From Hymenobacter cellulosivorans (GTDB taxonomy: Bacteria; Bacteroidota; Bacteroidia; Cytophagales; Hymenobacteraceae), in contig NZ_CP095049.1 of NCBI RefSeq assembly GCF_022919135.1, forward strand, positions 5,212,501 through 5,276,500: a stretch of DNA of 64,000 nucleotides, read 5' to 3'. A program made the position numbers and the translations under genes. The notes beneath the pieces were generated by a model. It searched no databases. It had not been told where the DNA came from and was given only the letters and a program-made list of their open reading frames with translations. Positions 27,495 through 35,962 of the stretch are shown piece by piece (positions within the stretch are counted from its first letter, which is position 1; every line of letters begins with the position of its first letter).

Positions 27495-27643
27495 AGCAGT
27501 GGGCAGTTTCGGAGCGTTACGGCATTTGGGTAAAAAAGGCCGCCATGCCCGGCAATATAAAAGTCCGGCGCCAGACTATGTAGATTGCACCTCCCAGCTG
27601 CCTATTCCACAGCGCCCCACAAAGTATATCGGCCGGGGCTCCC

Positions 27644-28306
27644 CTACCCTATTGCGGCCAACCACGCTTGCCGGGCATAGGCATCGGCTTGGCGGGTAGT
27701 TTCGGGCAGGCGCACCGATTCGCTCATAGCCAGTACCAGCTCAACCGCCGAAGCCAGCCCAATCCGGTGCCCTACGGAAACAAATACCGGGTTAATGCCG
27801 GTTTGGGTACGCACCACCTGCCCTAATATTTCCCCGGTGGCCTCGTCAGTCAGGGGCGTAGTGGCGCCTCGTTCCGGGGCTAGGTCTTGGTAGTATCCCG
27901 TCAGACGGGTTTTGCCGCACCCAATGGTAGGGATATTCAGCTCCACCCCGATATGACACGCCAGGCCAAACCGGCGCGGGTGCGCCAGGCCATGTCCGTC
28001 GCAGATCAGTACGTCGGGCGTTTGGCGCAACTGGCGGTAGGCAGCCAGCAGCGGCGGCATTTCCCGAAAGGAAAACAGCCCCGGAACATAAGGAAACGGA
28101 GCGGGCATTACGTGGGTAGCCACTTCTACCACTGCCTTCGTTTTGGCATCGAGCAGCACAATGGCGCCGGCAATCAGGTCCCGATGCTTATCGTACTCCA
28201 CGTCGGCCCCGGCAATAAAACGTACTGGAGCCGTAAAAACATCCTCGGAAACAACGCGTTGGCGAAGCGCCTCTTGCAGGGCCACAGCCTCAGACTCGGT
28301 TAACAT
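27644..28306 (-). CDS. nfi: Endonuclease V (deoxyinosine 3' endonuclease)
   Basis: 220 aa. Cuts the second phosphodiester bond 3' of deoxyinosine in DNA repair. Seen: GADVEYD near residue 33 (first catalytic Asp), YVPGLFSFREMP near 73 (wedge and Glu), CDGHGLAHPRRFGLACHIG near 102 (second Asp) and VSVGHRIGL near 176. Length is normal for the family. Alone on this stretch, 86 bp downstream of an unknown gene on the same strand. Confidence 0.93.
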   Translation of the reverse strand: MLTESEAVALQEALRQRVVSEDVFTAPVRFIAGADVEYDKHRDLIAGAIVLLDAKTKAVVEVATHVMPAPFPYVPGLFSFREMPPLLAAYRQLRQTPDVLICDGHGLAHPRRFGLACHIGVELNIPTIGCGKTRLTGYYQDLAPERGATTPLTDEATGEILGQVVRTQTGINPVFVSVGHRIGLASAVELVLAMSESVRLPETTRQADAYARQAWLAAIG

Positions 28307-28392
28307 AGAGAGGTAAAGTAGGTCGGGCTTTGTGGCCGTAGGTAATGCCAGGGAGGTTACTGTAAAGCATGAAGTCGGAAAGACAGCCCGAT

Positions 28393-29085
28393 TTATAAGT
28401 AGCTCCGGGCTTCCTCTAGATTATACTGAATCCGCTTATCCTGCCCCAGCAGCTGTTCGAATTGAGCAACAAGGAGCAAGGCGTAAGCCTTGTCATACTT
28501 GGCCAGCACGGGCAGCAACTGGCTGGCCTGATAGTAGCGCTGATGGGCCAGCGCCAGTTGCAGGGCCTGTTTCACGGCCGGAACGAGTTCCATAAGGTCG
28601 CTGGTGAGCAACACCTGCTTGAGCTTGCTTTCAAAGTAGCACTCCCCATACAGCGTCAGAATTTGGGCCAGAATGGCTGCAACTTCCGCCTTGTCATATT
28701 CCGAATAGCGCCAAGCCATCGAAAGCGCCTCCGCTATAACGTCGTAGACGTTGTCTTCGCCCCATAATCGGTGGGGCTCCAGCACAGCGGTTTTGTCGAC
28801 GCGGGTTTCAACCAGTTGCCGCAGGTACGTCACGCCTTCCTTTACGCCCCAAGCCGCTAGAATAAGGCCGCTCTGGTAGGCCAGATACTGGTCAGCACTA
28901 GTCAGTAAGCCTACCAAAGGAGGAATACGCCCGGCGGGTACCGGTTCCAGCAGCTGCACCTCATCCAGGCCGATAATCTCGCCGGTTTCATCTGCATACA
29001 ATAAGGTATACACCGCCGGCGGATAGTGTGAGGGGTTCATGGCAGGGTCCATTAGACTACTACTTTCGCGCGCATAGGTCGGCAT
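28393..29085 (-). CDS. Hypothetical protein, helical, downstream of murI
   Basis: 230 aa from ATG 29085; ATGs at 29052 and 29040 are equally possible and would give 219 or 215 aa. No signal peptide or membrane segment. Mostly alpha-helical, Leu/Ala/Gln-rich, suggesting a HEAT-like helical-repeat fold (LLTSADQYLAYQSGLILAAW early; paired helices to the end). I do not recognise the family. It starts 39 bp after murI and may share its transcript. Confidence 0.65.
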   Translation of the reverse strand: MPTYARESSSLMDPAMNPSHYPPAVYTLLYADETGEIIGLDEVQLLEPVPAGRIPPLVGLLTSADQYLAYQSGLILAAWGVKEGVTYLRQLVETRVDKTAVLEPHRLWGEDNVYDVIAEALSMAWRYSEYDKAEVAAILAQILTLYGECYFESKLKQVLLTSDLMELVPAVKQALQLALAHQRYYQASQLLPVLAKYDKAYALLLVAQFEQLLGQDKRIQYNLEEARSYL

Positions 29086-29124
29086 CCTGCTTGGCCCCGT
29101 CCGAAGCCCAGCGTACCAGCTGCC

Positions 29125-30000
29125 TTACTCCCACAGCGGGTAATGCTCCAGGTGCACTTCCTGTCCGAAGAAAATGCGGGTGCTTTCCTCAAACGAGCGG
29201 GTGAAGTCGGAAACGTAGAACTGGTGCCGGGGCGGCGTCTTCTGCGCTTTGGCCGCCAAGCCGTTTTGCTCTAAGTACTCCTTTACGTGACTAGCCACCA
29301 CATCAGAAGCATCGAGTACGGCCACGTCTCCTTTATAATAGGCCTTGATCTGGTCCTGAATCAGCGGGTAGTGGGTGCAGGCCAGCACCAGGGCTTCGAT
29401 GTCGTCGAGCACGGGCTGGGCCAGATAGGAGCTGATGATATTTTCGCTGATGGTATTGTTGAAAAAGCCTTCCTCCACCATCGGGGCCAGTAGCGGCGTG
29501 GCCAACGACCGAAGCTCCACGCCCCGGTCCAGGTCGTCAATTTTCTTTTTATACACGTTGGAGTTGACCGTCTGCTTGGTGCCAATCAACCCCACGGTCC
29601 GCTCGGCGTAGGTGGCGCCCACGTGGGCCACAATCGGGTCAATGACGTTGAGCACCCGGGCCTTGGAGCCCACGTATTCACGCACCAGCTCGTAAGCCGC
29701 CGCCGAAGCCGAATTGCAGGCAATCAGAATGACTTTGCAGTGCTGCCGCAGCAGCAAGTCGCAGATTTTGACGCTGTAGGCCTGGATGGCAGCCGTGGAT
29801 TTGTCGCCGTAGGGCAAGTGGGCCGTGTCGCCGAAATACACGAGTTGCTCGTGGGGCAAGACGCGGTTGACGGCCCGGGCCACGGTCAGGCCGCCAATGC
29901 CGCTGTCGAACACACCGATGGGGCGGCTGCTGAGGTCGGGAGAAGAGGAAGAAGGTGCCATACGGGGCGAAGGTAAGGCCTTTTCGGAAGGTGAGCCCAT
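29125..30000 (-). CDS. murI: Glutamate racemase
   Basis: Converts L- to D-glutamate for peptidoglycan. Seen: PIGVFDSGIGGLTVA, YFGDTAHLPYG, the first catalytic cysteine in IACNSASA and the second in LACTHYPL. Start ATG 30000 gives 291 aa; ATG 29961 (278 aa) is also possible, since the extra N-terminal residues are Ser/Pro-rich and not part of the fold. A TAATTTTG box at 30037-30044 (minus strand) would place the transcript start just upstream of 30000. Divergent from the small gene at 30082. Confidence 0.93.
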   Translation of the reverse strand: MGSPSEKALPSPRMAPSSSSPDLSSRPIGVFDSGIGGLTVARAVNRVLPHEQLVYFGDTAHLPYGDKSTAAIQAYSVKICDLLLRQHCKVILIACNSASAAAYELVREYVGSKARVLNVIDPIVAHVGATYAERTVGLIGTKQTVNSNVYKKKIDDLDRGVELRSLATPLLAPMVEEGFFNNTISENIISSYLAQPVLDDIEALVLACTHYPLIQDQIKAYYKGDVAVLDASDVVASHVKEYLEQNGLAAKAQKTPPRHQFYVSDFTRSFEESTRIFFGQEVHLEHYPLWE

Positions 30001-30081
30001 CGGGAAATAAATGCCGCGTAGTACAAATTTTGTTGCCAAAATTATATCTTACGGGCAGTACGCACGCCCACAATCCCACCC

Positions 30082-30315
30082 ATGAGTAAAATACTGGAAG
30101 AAATTGACCGCGCCCTGGGTGCCTTCGATTCCAGCCACGGCCGCCCGGTTGCCATTGAGCTCGGGGAGCGAAAGTACACCCAACTCGTGCTCGACGTAGC
30201 CGACCGTCACAGTGCCGGCGGCGACTTAACCACCAACACCGGCCGCCCCCTAGCCTACCGGGGCCTGGAAATCCTGCGCGACGAGCGGAACGTGGACCGG
30301 ATTCGGGTTATCTAA
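30082..30315 (+). CDS. Small conserved hypothetical protein
   Basis: 77 aa, not recognised. Soluble, charged, no cysteine; an N-terminal helix (ILEEIDRALGAF), a central strand-like region and an RGLEILRDERN segment near the end. Composition matches its neighbours, so it is likely a real gene. Divergent from murI with an 81-bp gap and upstream of the ABC-F gene, from which it is separated by 68 bp holding that gene's own -7 box. Confidence 0.6.
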   Translation: MSKILEEIDRALGAFDSSHGRPVAIELGERKYTQLVLDVADRHSAGGDLTTNTGRPLAYRGLEILRDERNVDRIRVI

Positions 30316-30371
30316 ACCACTGATTCGGATGGAAACCGGAGCTTAGGCAAAATCCGGAAGCTGCATTGGGC

Positions 30372-30379
30372 TATCTTTG
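30372..30379 (+). promoter_or_regulatory. -7 box next to the ABC-F start codon
   Basis: TATCTTTG, an exact TAnnTTTG match, ends 4 nt before the ATG at 30384. With the usual distance to the transcription start this would give a leaderless mRNA. No good -33 element is visible. Confidence 0.55.
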
Positions 30380-30383
30380 CACC

Positions 30384-32302
30384 ATGAATCTGCTTTCCGG
30401 AGAAAACCTCTCAAAAAACTACGCGGACCGCTGGCTCTTCCGTGAGCTGGGCTTTGGTCTGAATCAAGGGCAGCGCGTGGCGCTGGTTGGTATCAACGGT
30501 ACCGGCAAAACCACGTTGCTCAAAATCCTGGCCGGCCTGGAGCAGCCCGACACTGGCTCGGTGAGCGTGCGCAAGGGCATTCGGGTGGCCTTTCTGGGGC
30601 AGCAGCCGGTGTTCGACGAGAACATGACGGTGGAAGCTACCATCTTCGCTTCGCAAAACGATACGCTGGCCGCCATCCGCGACTACGAGCACGTCGTCAA
30701 CGACCCCAACCACAAGCCCGACGACTTGCAGCGGGTAATGGAGCTGATGGACTCGCTCAACGCCTGGGACTACGAAGCCCAGGTCAAGCAGATTCTGGGC
30801 CGCCTGGGCATTCTGGGTGAGTTGCTGGAACGCAAGGTGAGCATGCTCTCGGGCGGGCAGCGCAAGCGCGTAGCCCTGGCCCGGGTGCTGATTGAGGAGC
30901 CCGAAGTACTGATTCTCGACGAGCCCACCAACCATCTGGACCTCGACACCATCGAGTGGCTGGAAGGCCGCCTGGCCTCCCCTTCCCTGACGCTGCTGAT
31001 GGTGACCCACGACCGGTATTTTCTGGATAAGGTTGCCAACGAAATCGTGGAGATGGACCAAGGCCGCGTGTACCGCTACCAGGGCAACTACTCCTACTTC
31101 GTGGAGAAAAAGGCCGAGCGGGAGCAGATTGAAGTGGCCGAAGTCGAAAAGGCCCGCAACCTGCTGCGCAAGGAGCTCGACTGGATGCGCCGCCAGCCTC
31201 AGGCCCGCGGCACCAAGCAGAAAGCCCGCATCGACGCCTTCTACGAAACCCAGGAAAAGGCCAAGACCAAAATCAGCGGCCCGCAGATGGAGCTGAGTGT
31301 GAAAACCACGCGCCAGGGCGGCAAAATCATCGAGGTGGAGCACCTGCATAAGCAGTTTGGCGACCATGTCGTGCTCGACGACTTTAGCTACGTCTTCAAG
31401 AAGAAGGACCGGATTGGCTTGATTGGGCCTAACGGGGCGGGCAAGTCGACGCTGCTCAATATGCTCACCGGCAAGCTCCAGCCCGACTCCGGCACCGTGG
31501 ACGCGGGCCAGACCACCGTATTCGGCTACTACACCCAGACCGAGCTGGAGTTCGACGAAACCCAGCGCGTAATTGACATCGTGAAGGAAGTGGCCGAGGT
31601 GGTGGAAATGGCCAACGGCGAAGTCGTGACGGCGTCGCAGTTTTTGCAGCACTTCCAGTTTCCGCCGGCCCAGCAGTACACCATGGTCAGCAAGCTCAGC
31701 GGGGGCGAAAAGCGCCGTTTACAGCTGCTACGCGTGCTGATCAAGAATCCGAACTTCCTGATTCTGGACGAGCCCACGAACGACCTGGACATCATCACGC
31801 TCAACATTCTGGAGGATTTCCTGCTGAATTTTGCCGGCTGCATCCTCATCGTCTCGCACGACCGATACTTCATGGACGCCTTGGTGGAGCATGTATTCGT
31901 GCTGGAACCCGGCGGCCACATCCGCCAATTCCCCGGCAACTACACTGACTACCGCGAGTGGCAGAAGGAACACCAGGCCGAGGAATATGCCCGCGAAAAG
32001 GCTCAGAGTGCCAAGGCGGCGGCTGGTATTGCCCCTTCGGCTACCCCGGTAGCCCCCCGGCCGCCTCAACGGCTGGTGCCGCCCCCAAGCGCAAGGCTAC
32101 TTTTGCGGAGAAGAAGGAGTACGAAACCCTGGAAAAGGACATCGAAAAGCTTGAAATCCGCAAGCAGGAGCTTATCGAAAAGCTCAATGCCGGCTCCGGC
32201 TCCCATAAGGAGCTGGCCGACTGGGCTGCCGAACTCAAGCAAACCGATAAGGACCTGGACACCAAGGGTGAACGGTGGCTGGAGCTGGCTGACTTCGTCT
32301 AG
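30384..32302 (+). CDS. ABC-F family ATPase (Uup-like), apparent frameshift near the 3' end
   Basis: Soluble protein with two ABC cassettes and no membrane domain; ABC-F proteins act on ribosomes. Seen: Walker A GINGTGKTTLL, signature LSGGQRKR, Walker B LILDEPTNHLDLD; an inter-domain linker; second Walker A GPNGAGKSTLLN, LSGGEKRRLQ, LILDEPTNDLDI. The first frame reaches about 32050. Then the frame two bases on (equal to -1) encodes the Lys/Glu-rich coiled-coil tail (KKEYETLEKDIEKLEIRKQ and on) and stops at 32302. One extra C in the C6 run at 32053-32058 restores a single reading frame of about 639 aa. Left uncorrected, the first frame runs on to 32399 with nonsense sequence. Confidence 0.9.
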
Positions 32303-32313
32303 CCCCTGTTGCT

Positions 32314-32365
32314 ACTCCCACCAAAAAGCCCCGCCAGCATGCTGGCGGGGCTTTTTGGTGGGAGT
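32314..32365. terminator. Bidirectional terminator, 52-bp perfect palindrome
   Basis: Perfect palindrome centred on GCATGC. The stem core is GCCCCGCCAGC with A5 and T5 on either side, and pairing continues for 9 more bp. It serves the ABC-F gene and the converging lipoprotein gene, and its last base is the first base of that gene's stop codon. Confidence 0.93.
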
Positions 32366-33261
32366 TAATCGCGGGTTGCGGGAGTTGCCGGAGGAATAGG
32401 CACTTCCCCGGCGGGCGGCAGCGGCCTTGCTAGCACCAAGGGTTTGGGCGGCGTGGTGGGCTCATACTGCACCTTTTTGCGTTCCTGATCGAAGTCGAAT
32501 ACCAGCGTCCGTTCCCCAATGGGCATGGCCACGCGCAGTAGCAGGGTTTGGTCGTAGCTGGGAAAAGTAACGTAGCCGTGGACCAGCTCGCCAGACTTGA
32601 GGATGTGTTTGCGCAGCATTTTCACCTCCCAGTACTGCTTTTCCAGCACGGCCCGGTCGGCTTTCACAGCGTGGTCCATGTGCTGGCTTTCGGCTATTAT
32701 AGCATTATTGATGTGCTGGTCTTCGCGCCGCACCAGCTCAGCCTGCTTTTCCTGCTCGGTGCCTTTGGGTGGCGCTACCGCCTCGGTAATAGAGGAAGCC
32801 ATATCCATCCATTCTATGAAACTGATGCCATTGGCTTTGCGGGCCTCGAAATCTATTTTGGCACTCAGTGCCTGAATGCGGTGCTCGGGGTCAATGGCGT
32901 ACACCTGTGCCGGCACGTAGGTCACGTTGGCGTTCATCTTGACGGCGTTGCGCTTGGCCATTTTCTTATCCATCATGACGGGCATATAGTAGAAAGCACC
33001 CGGATTGATGGCCACCTCCTCGGCCGAGCCATTGCGGATTTCGACCTCAAATAGGTGCTGCTTGTCCCGCAAATGGGAATAGCACACCTGCACTTCCACT
33101 TTGTCGAAGTTGGTGCTCAACGACGGGCGGCCGTCTGGCCATTCACTGTCGGGCTGCTGGGGTTTCACCGTCAGGTAGTGCGACGGTCCGCAGCTAGCAA
33201 GGAAACCCAGCGCCAGCACGGCGGCCAGCGCCCCAGGGCGTAAAGAATACCGGTGGTTCAT
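32365..33261 (-). CDS. Hypothetical lipoprotein
   Basis: 298 aa, not recognised. Signal peptide with lipobox FLASC (Cys at about 24). A predicted beta domain follows (DKVEVQVCYSHL), then a helical charged middle (about 145-220, with EQEKQAELVRREDQ) and a Pro-rich C-terminus. Probably anchored in the outer or inner membrane facing the periplasm. Stands alone between a terminator and the DUF952 gene. Confidence 0.7.
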   Translation of the reverse strand: MNHRYSLRPGALAAVLALGFLASCGPSHYLTVKPQQPDSEWPDGRPSLSTNFDKVEVQVCYSHLRDKQHLFEVEIRNGSAEEVAINPGAFYYMPVMMDKKMAKRNAVKMNANVTYVPAQVYAIDPEHRIQALSAKIDFEARKANGISFIEWMDMASSITEAVAPPKGTEQEKQAELVRREDQHINNAIIAESQHMDHAVKADRAVLEKQYWEVKMLRKHILKSGELVHGYVTFPSYDQTLLLRVAMPIGERTLVFDFDQERKKVQYEPTTPPKPLVLARPLPPAGEVPIPPATPATRD

Positions 33262-33403
33262 AGGCTAACGGTACATAGTGGATATAGTGGTCAGAGTCCG
33301 GACCAAGTAAAAAGGTGGCATGCCCGGAGCATTATTTTCTTCCCTCTCGGCCGCGCCAGCCAAACATAAGCACTCGGCCGGATATAGGCACATTGATATA
33401 GGG

Positions 33404-33778
33404 TTATAAATCGGCGGGCAGCGTAAAGTTTCCGGCTGCATCCGGCTGAAAAGTCCACTGCCGGGTAATAGCTGCCCGCGGAATAGGCCCAAACACGTGG
33501 GCAAAGGCTTCGCCCCGTGCCACTACCCATTCCCGCTCTACCCGCACCCCGGCCTCGGCCAGGCGTACCTCATCAATTTCCAGCAGCACCAAGTCAAGGT
33601 GCCCGGCGTAATAACGTCGCGCCGTTTCCAGAATCTGAGACTTGTCGGAAGCGTGGATAAAGCCCTCAGCCGCCAGGTCGGCGCTGGCGAAAAAGCCGGT
33701 GCGCTGGGCCTGTTGCCAATCGGCGGGCTCGGCCAAGCGGTAGATGAAGGTAGCCGGGGCGCCGGGAACGTTGGGCAT
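33404..33778 (-). CDS. DUF952-domain protein
   Basis: 124 aa. Matches the DUF952 pattern: IYRLAEPADWQQAQRTGFF, then EGFIHASDKSQI, a helix, LVLLEIDE and FAHVFGPIPRAAI. The fold is like ADP-ribosyltransferase-related small enzymes in some descriptions, but no activity is established. Cytosolic, with no signal peptide. Confidence 0.85.
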   Translation of the reverse strand: MPNVPGAPATFIYRLAEPADWQQAQRTGFFASADLAAEGFIHASDKSQILETARRYYAGHLDLVLLEIDEVRLAEAGVRVEREWVVARGEAFAHVFGPIPRAAITRQWTFQPDAAGNFTLPADL

Positions 33779-33808
33779 CGGTTGACGGATAGAATAGAAG
33801 GAAAACAG

Positions 33809-33887
33809 TGAGGCTTCCGCCCGGTAGCAGTGCGTTGGCAGCGCCTACTGGCACTTTCCAAGCAACTCTATCAGGCGGAAGCCTCAC
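33809..33887. repeat. Long-loop inverted repeat
   Basis: Perfect 14-bp arms (GTGAGGCTTCCGCC at 33809-33822, complement at 33874-33887) around a 51-nt loop that holds a smaller AGTGC/GCACT pairing. It lies between two minus-strand genes and could be a structured terminator, an extragenic palindrome or a small RNA. Confidence 0.6.
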
Positions 33888-33949
33888 CCGTTAAGCGGCA
33901 AGCCGGAACGTTTACCGTTCAGCAAGCGGCCCTTAACATTTACCATTTC

Positions 33950-34348
33950 TTAGGCCTTCCAGACCTCCTTGCGCACGCTTTTGCCGACCGACAAGATCAG
34001 GCGCGTGGGGTTGGGCACCAGTACGAGGCGGGCTTCCTTGCCGGGAAATTCGTCGGAATCCACCCAAACGCCTTCCTTATGGGAGGGCAGGTAGCCGGTG
34101 TCGCCCTTGATGTCATTGGGCAAGTAGGCCGTGGGCAGCAGCACGTCGGTATCGGGGCAGAGCTGCTCGTGCACTTTCTCTAATACCTCCTCCAAGTACT
34201 GGCCATACTGGTCATTGAAATCATCTTCCAGATCGTGCAGTTCTTCTTCCACGTCGTCGTAGCGGGCATCGTCGTAGGTTAGCTTGTGCAATTCCTGCTT
34301 TTTTTCGATCAGCGCAACGAGGGCCTGGTTGAGTTCCTCCTTATTCAT
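33950..34348 (-). CDS. Conserved hypothetical acidic protein
   Basis: 132 aa, not recognised. The N-terminal half is a charged coiled-coil-like helix (EELNQALVALIEKKQELHK and a run of Asp/Glu to about 60); the C-terminal half is predicted beta (DVLLPTAYL, ARLVLVPNPTRLIL). No signal peptide or membrane segment. Monocistronic; a near-consensus box (CACCTTTG on the minus strand) occurs about 30 bp upstream. Confidence 0.65.
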   Translation of the reverse strand: MNKEELNQALVALIEKKQELHKLTYDDARYDDVEEELHDLEDDFNDQYGQYLEEVLEKVHEQLCPDTDVLLPTAYLPNDIKGDTGYLPSHKEGVWVDSDEFPGKEARLVLVPNPTRLILSVGKSVRKEVWKA

Positions 34349-34560
34349 AGCTACGGGACAAAAGGGTTAATGCGCAAAGGTGCGTAGGATTCTGCAATTG
34401 TACGCAGCAAAACCCGCAAACACCAGACCGGCTATTTACCGAAGCGCAAACTTTAGCAGCAGCGGCCTACTCAGCAGTGAATAGGAACGAATTACGGCAA
34501 ACCCGTATTTTTACCCACACAACCCCTCGTTTCCACCCGAATCCTTACTTCTATCCAGCC

Positions 34561-35694
34561 ATGCAAACAATGACTTCGCCTGAGGTGCAGGCCCACCCCG
34601 CCCACGACTTCCTGCCCCTGAAAGGCACCGATTACGTGGAGTTTTACGTCGGCAATGCCAAGCAGAGCGCCTATTATTACCAGGCCGCTTTCGGCTTCGA
34701 GCTGGTGGCTTACGCCGGTCCCGAAACCGGCCTGCGCGACCGGGCCAGCTACGTACTGCAGCAAGGCAAAATCCGCTTTGTGCTCACCACTTCCCTGCTG
34801 CCCGACTCCGACATCACCCGCCACGTAGCCCAGCACGGCGACGGGGTGAAGGTAATGGCCCTGTGGGTGGACGACGCCCGCAAGTCGTGGGAGGAAACCA
34901 CCAAGCGCGGCGCCCGCTCGGCCTTCGAGCCCCTTACCATCGAGGATGAGTTCGGCAGCGTGACGCTTTCGGGCATCTATACCTACGGCGAAACCGTGCA
35001 CACCTTCGTGGAGCGCACCAACTACACCGGCGCCTTTATGCCGGGCTTCGTGGCCAAAACCGGCCTGGTGCCCCAAACTAACCCCGTGGGCCTGCTCCAC
35101 GTCGACCACTGCGTCGGCAACGTGGGCTGGGGCGAAATGAACACCTGGGTGAAGTTCTACGAGGAAGTAATGGGCTTTAAGCTCCTGCTCACCTTTGACG
35201 ACGAGGACATCAGCACCGAGTATTCGGCCTTGATGAGCAAGGTGATGAGCAACGGCAACGGCTACGTGAAGTTCCCCATCAACGAGCCGGCCGAGGGCAA
35301 GAAAAAGTCCCAGATTGAGGAATACCTTGACTTCTACCACTCGCCCGGCGTGCAGCACATTGCCATTGCCACCAACGACATCCGCACCACCGTGGCCGAG
35401 CTGCGCCGCCGCGGCGTGGAGTTCCTGAGCGTGCCGGCCTCCTACTACGAAGACCTGGTGGAGCGTATCGGCAGCATCGACGAGGAAATTGATTCGCTGA
35501 AGGAGCTGAACCTGCTCGTGGACCGCGACGAGGAAGGCTACCTGCTCCAGATTTTCACCAAGCCCGTGGAGGACCGCCCCACGGTGTTCTTCGAAATCAT
35601 TCAGCGCAAGGGCGCTAAAAGCTTCGGCAAAGGCAACTTCAAAGCTCTGTTCGAAAGCATTGAGCGGGAACAAGCCCTGCGCGGCAACCTGTAA
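34561..35694 (+). CDS. hppD: 4-hydroxyphenylpyruvate dioxygenase
   Basis: 377 aa. Fe(II) enzyme that turns 4-hydroxyphenylpyruvate into homogentisate in tyrosine breakdown. Two vicinal-oxygen-chelate halves are visible. The three iron ligands are present: H183 (VDHCVGN), H265 (GVQHIAIAT) and E345 (TVFFEIIQRKG). ATG 34561 is used because an upstream in-frame ATG adds residues outside the fold. Later genes of the homogentisate pathway are not in this window, and a terminator follows. Confidence 0.95.
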   Translation: MQTMTSPEVQAHPAHDFLPLKGTDYVEFYVGNAKQSAYYYQAAFGFELVAYAGPETGLRDRASYVLQQGKIRFVLTTSLLPDSDITRHVAQHGDGVKVMALWVDDARKSWEETTKRGARSAFEPLTIEDEFGSVTLSGIYTYGETVHTFVERTNYTGAFMPGFVAKTGLVPQTNPVGLLHVDHCVGNVGWGEMNTWVKFYEEVMGFKLLLTFDDEDISTEYSALMSKVMSNGNGYVKFPINEPAEGKKKSQIEEYLDFYHSPGVQHIAIATNDIRTTVAELRRRGVEFLSVPASYYEDLVERIGSIDEEIDSLKELNLLVDRDEEGYLLQIFTKPVEDRPTVFFEIIQRKGAKSFGKGNFKALFESIEREQALRGNL

Positions 35695-35728
35695 GCCTTT
35701 GCGAAGGTAGATCCACTCTTTTACCACA

Positions 35729-35763
35729 AAAGCCCTTTCTCGTTTCGCACGGGAAAGGGCTTT
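35729..35763 (+). terminator. Terminator after hppD
   Basis: 11-bp perfect stem (AAAGCCCTTTC at 35729-35739, GAAAGGGCTTT at 35753-35763), 13-nt loop, about 35 bp after the hppD stop. Confidence 0.8.
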
Positions 35764-35962
35764 CTGCTGTATCGCGAGGTTCTACTTGGCGAGGCATTGA
35801 ATGACTATCAGTGAAGCGGCGCGTCCTACTCGCGAAGTGGAACTTCGCAGTACATGCTGCACCAGCCGCAAAGACCGATTGTTTCGGGCCTGGCAAGGAC
35901 ATAAAAAAAACCTCTTTTCTTTACGCTCGTTCTGTTACCCGCACAACTTACTATTCCCATTC

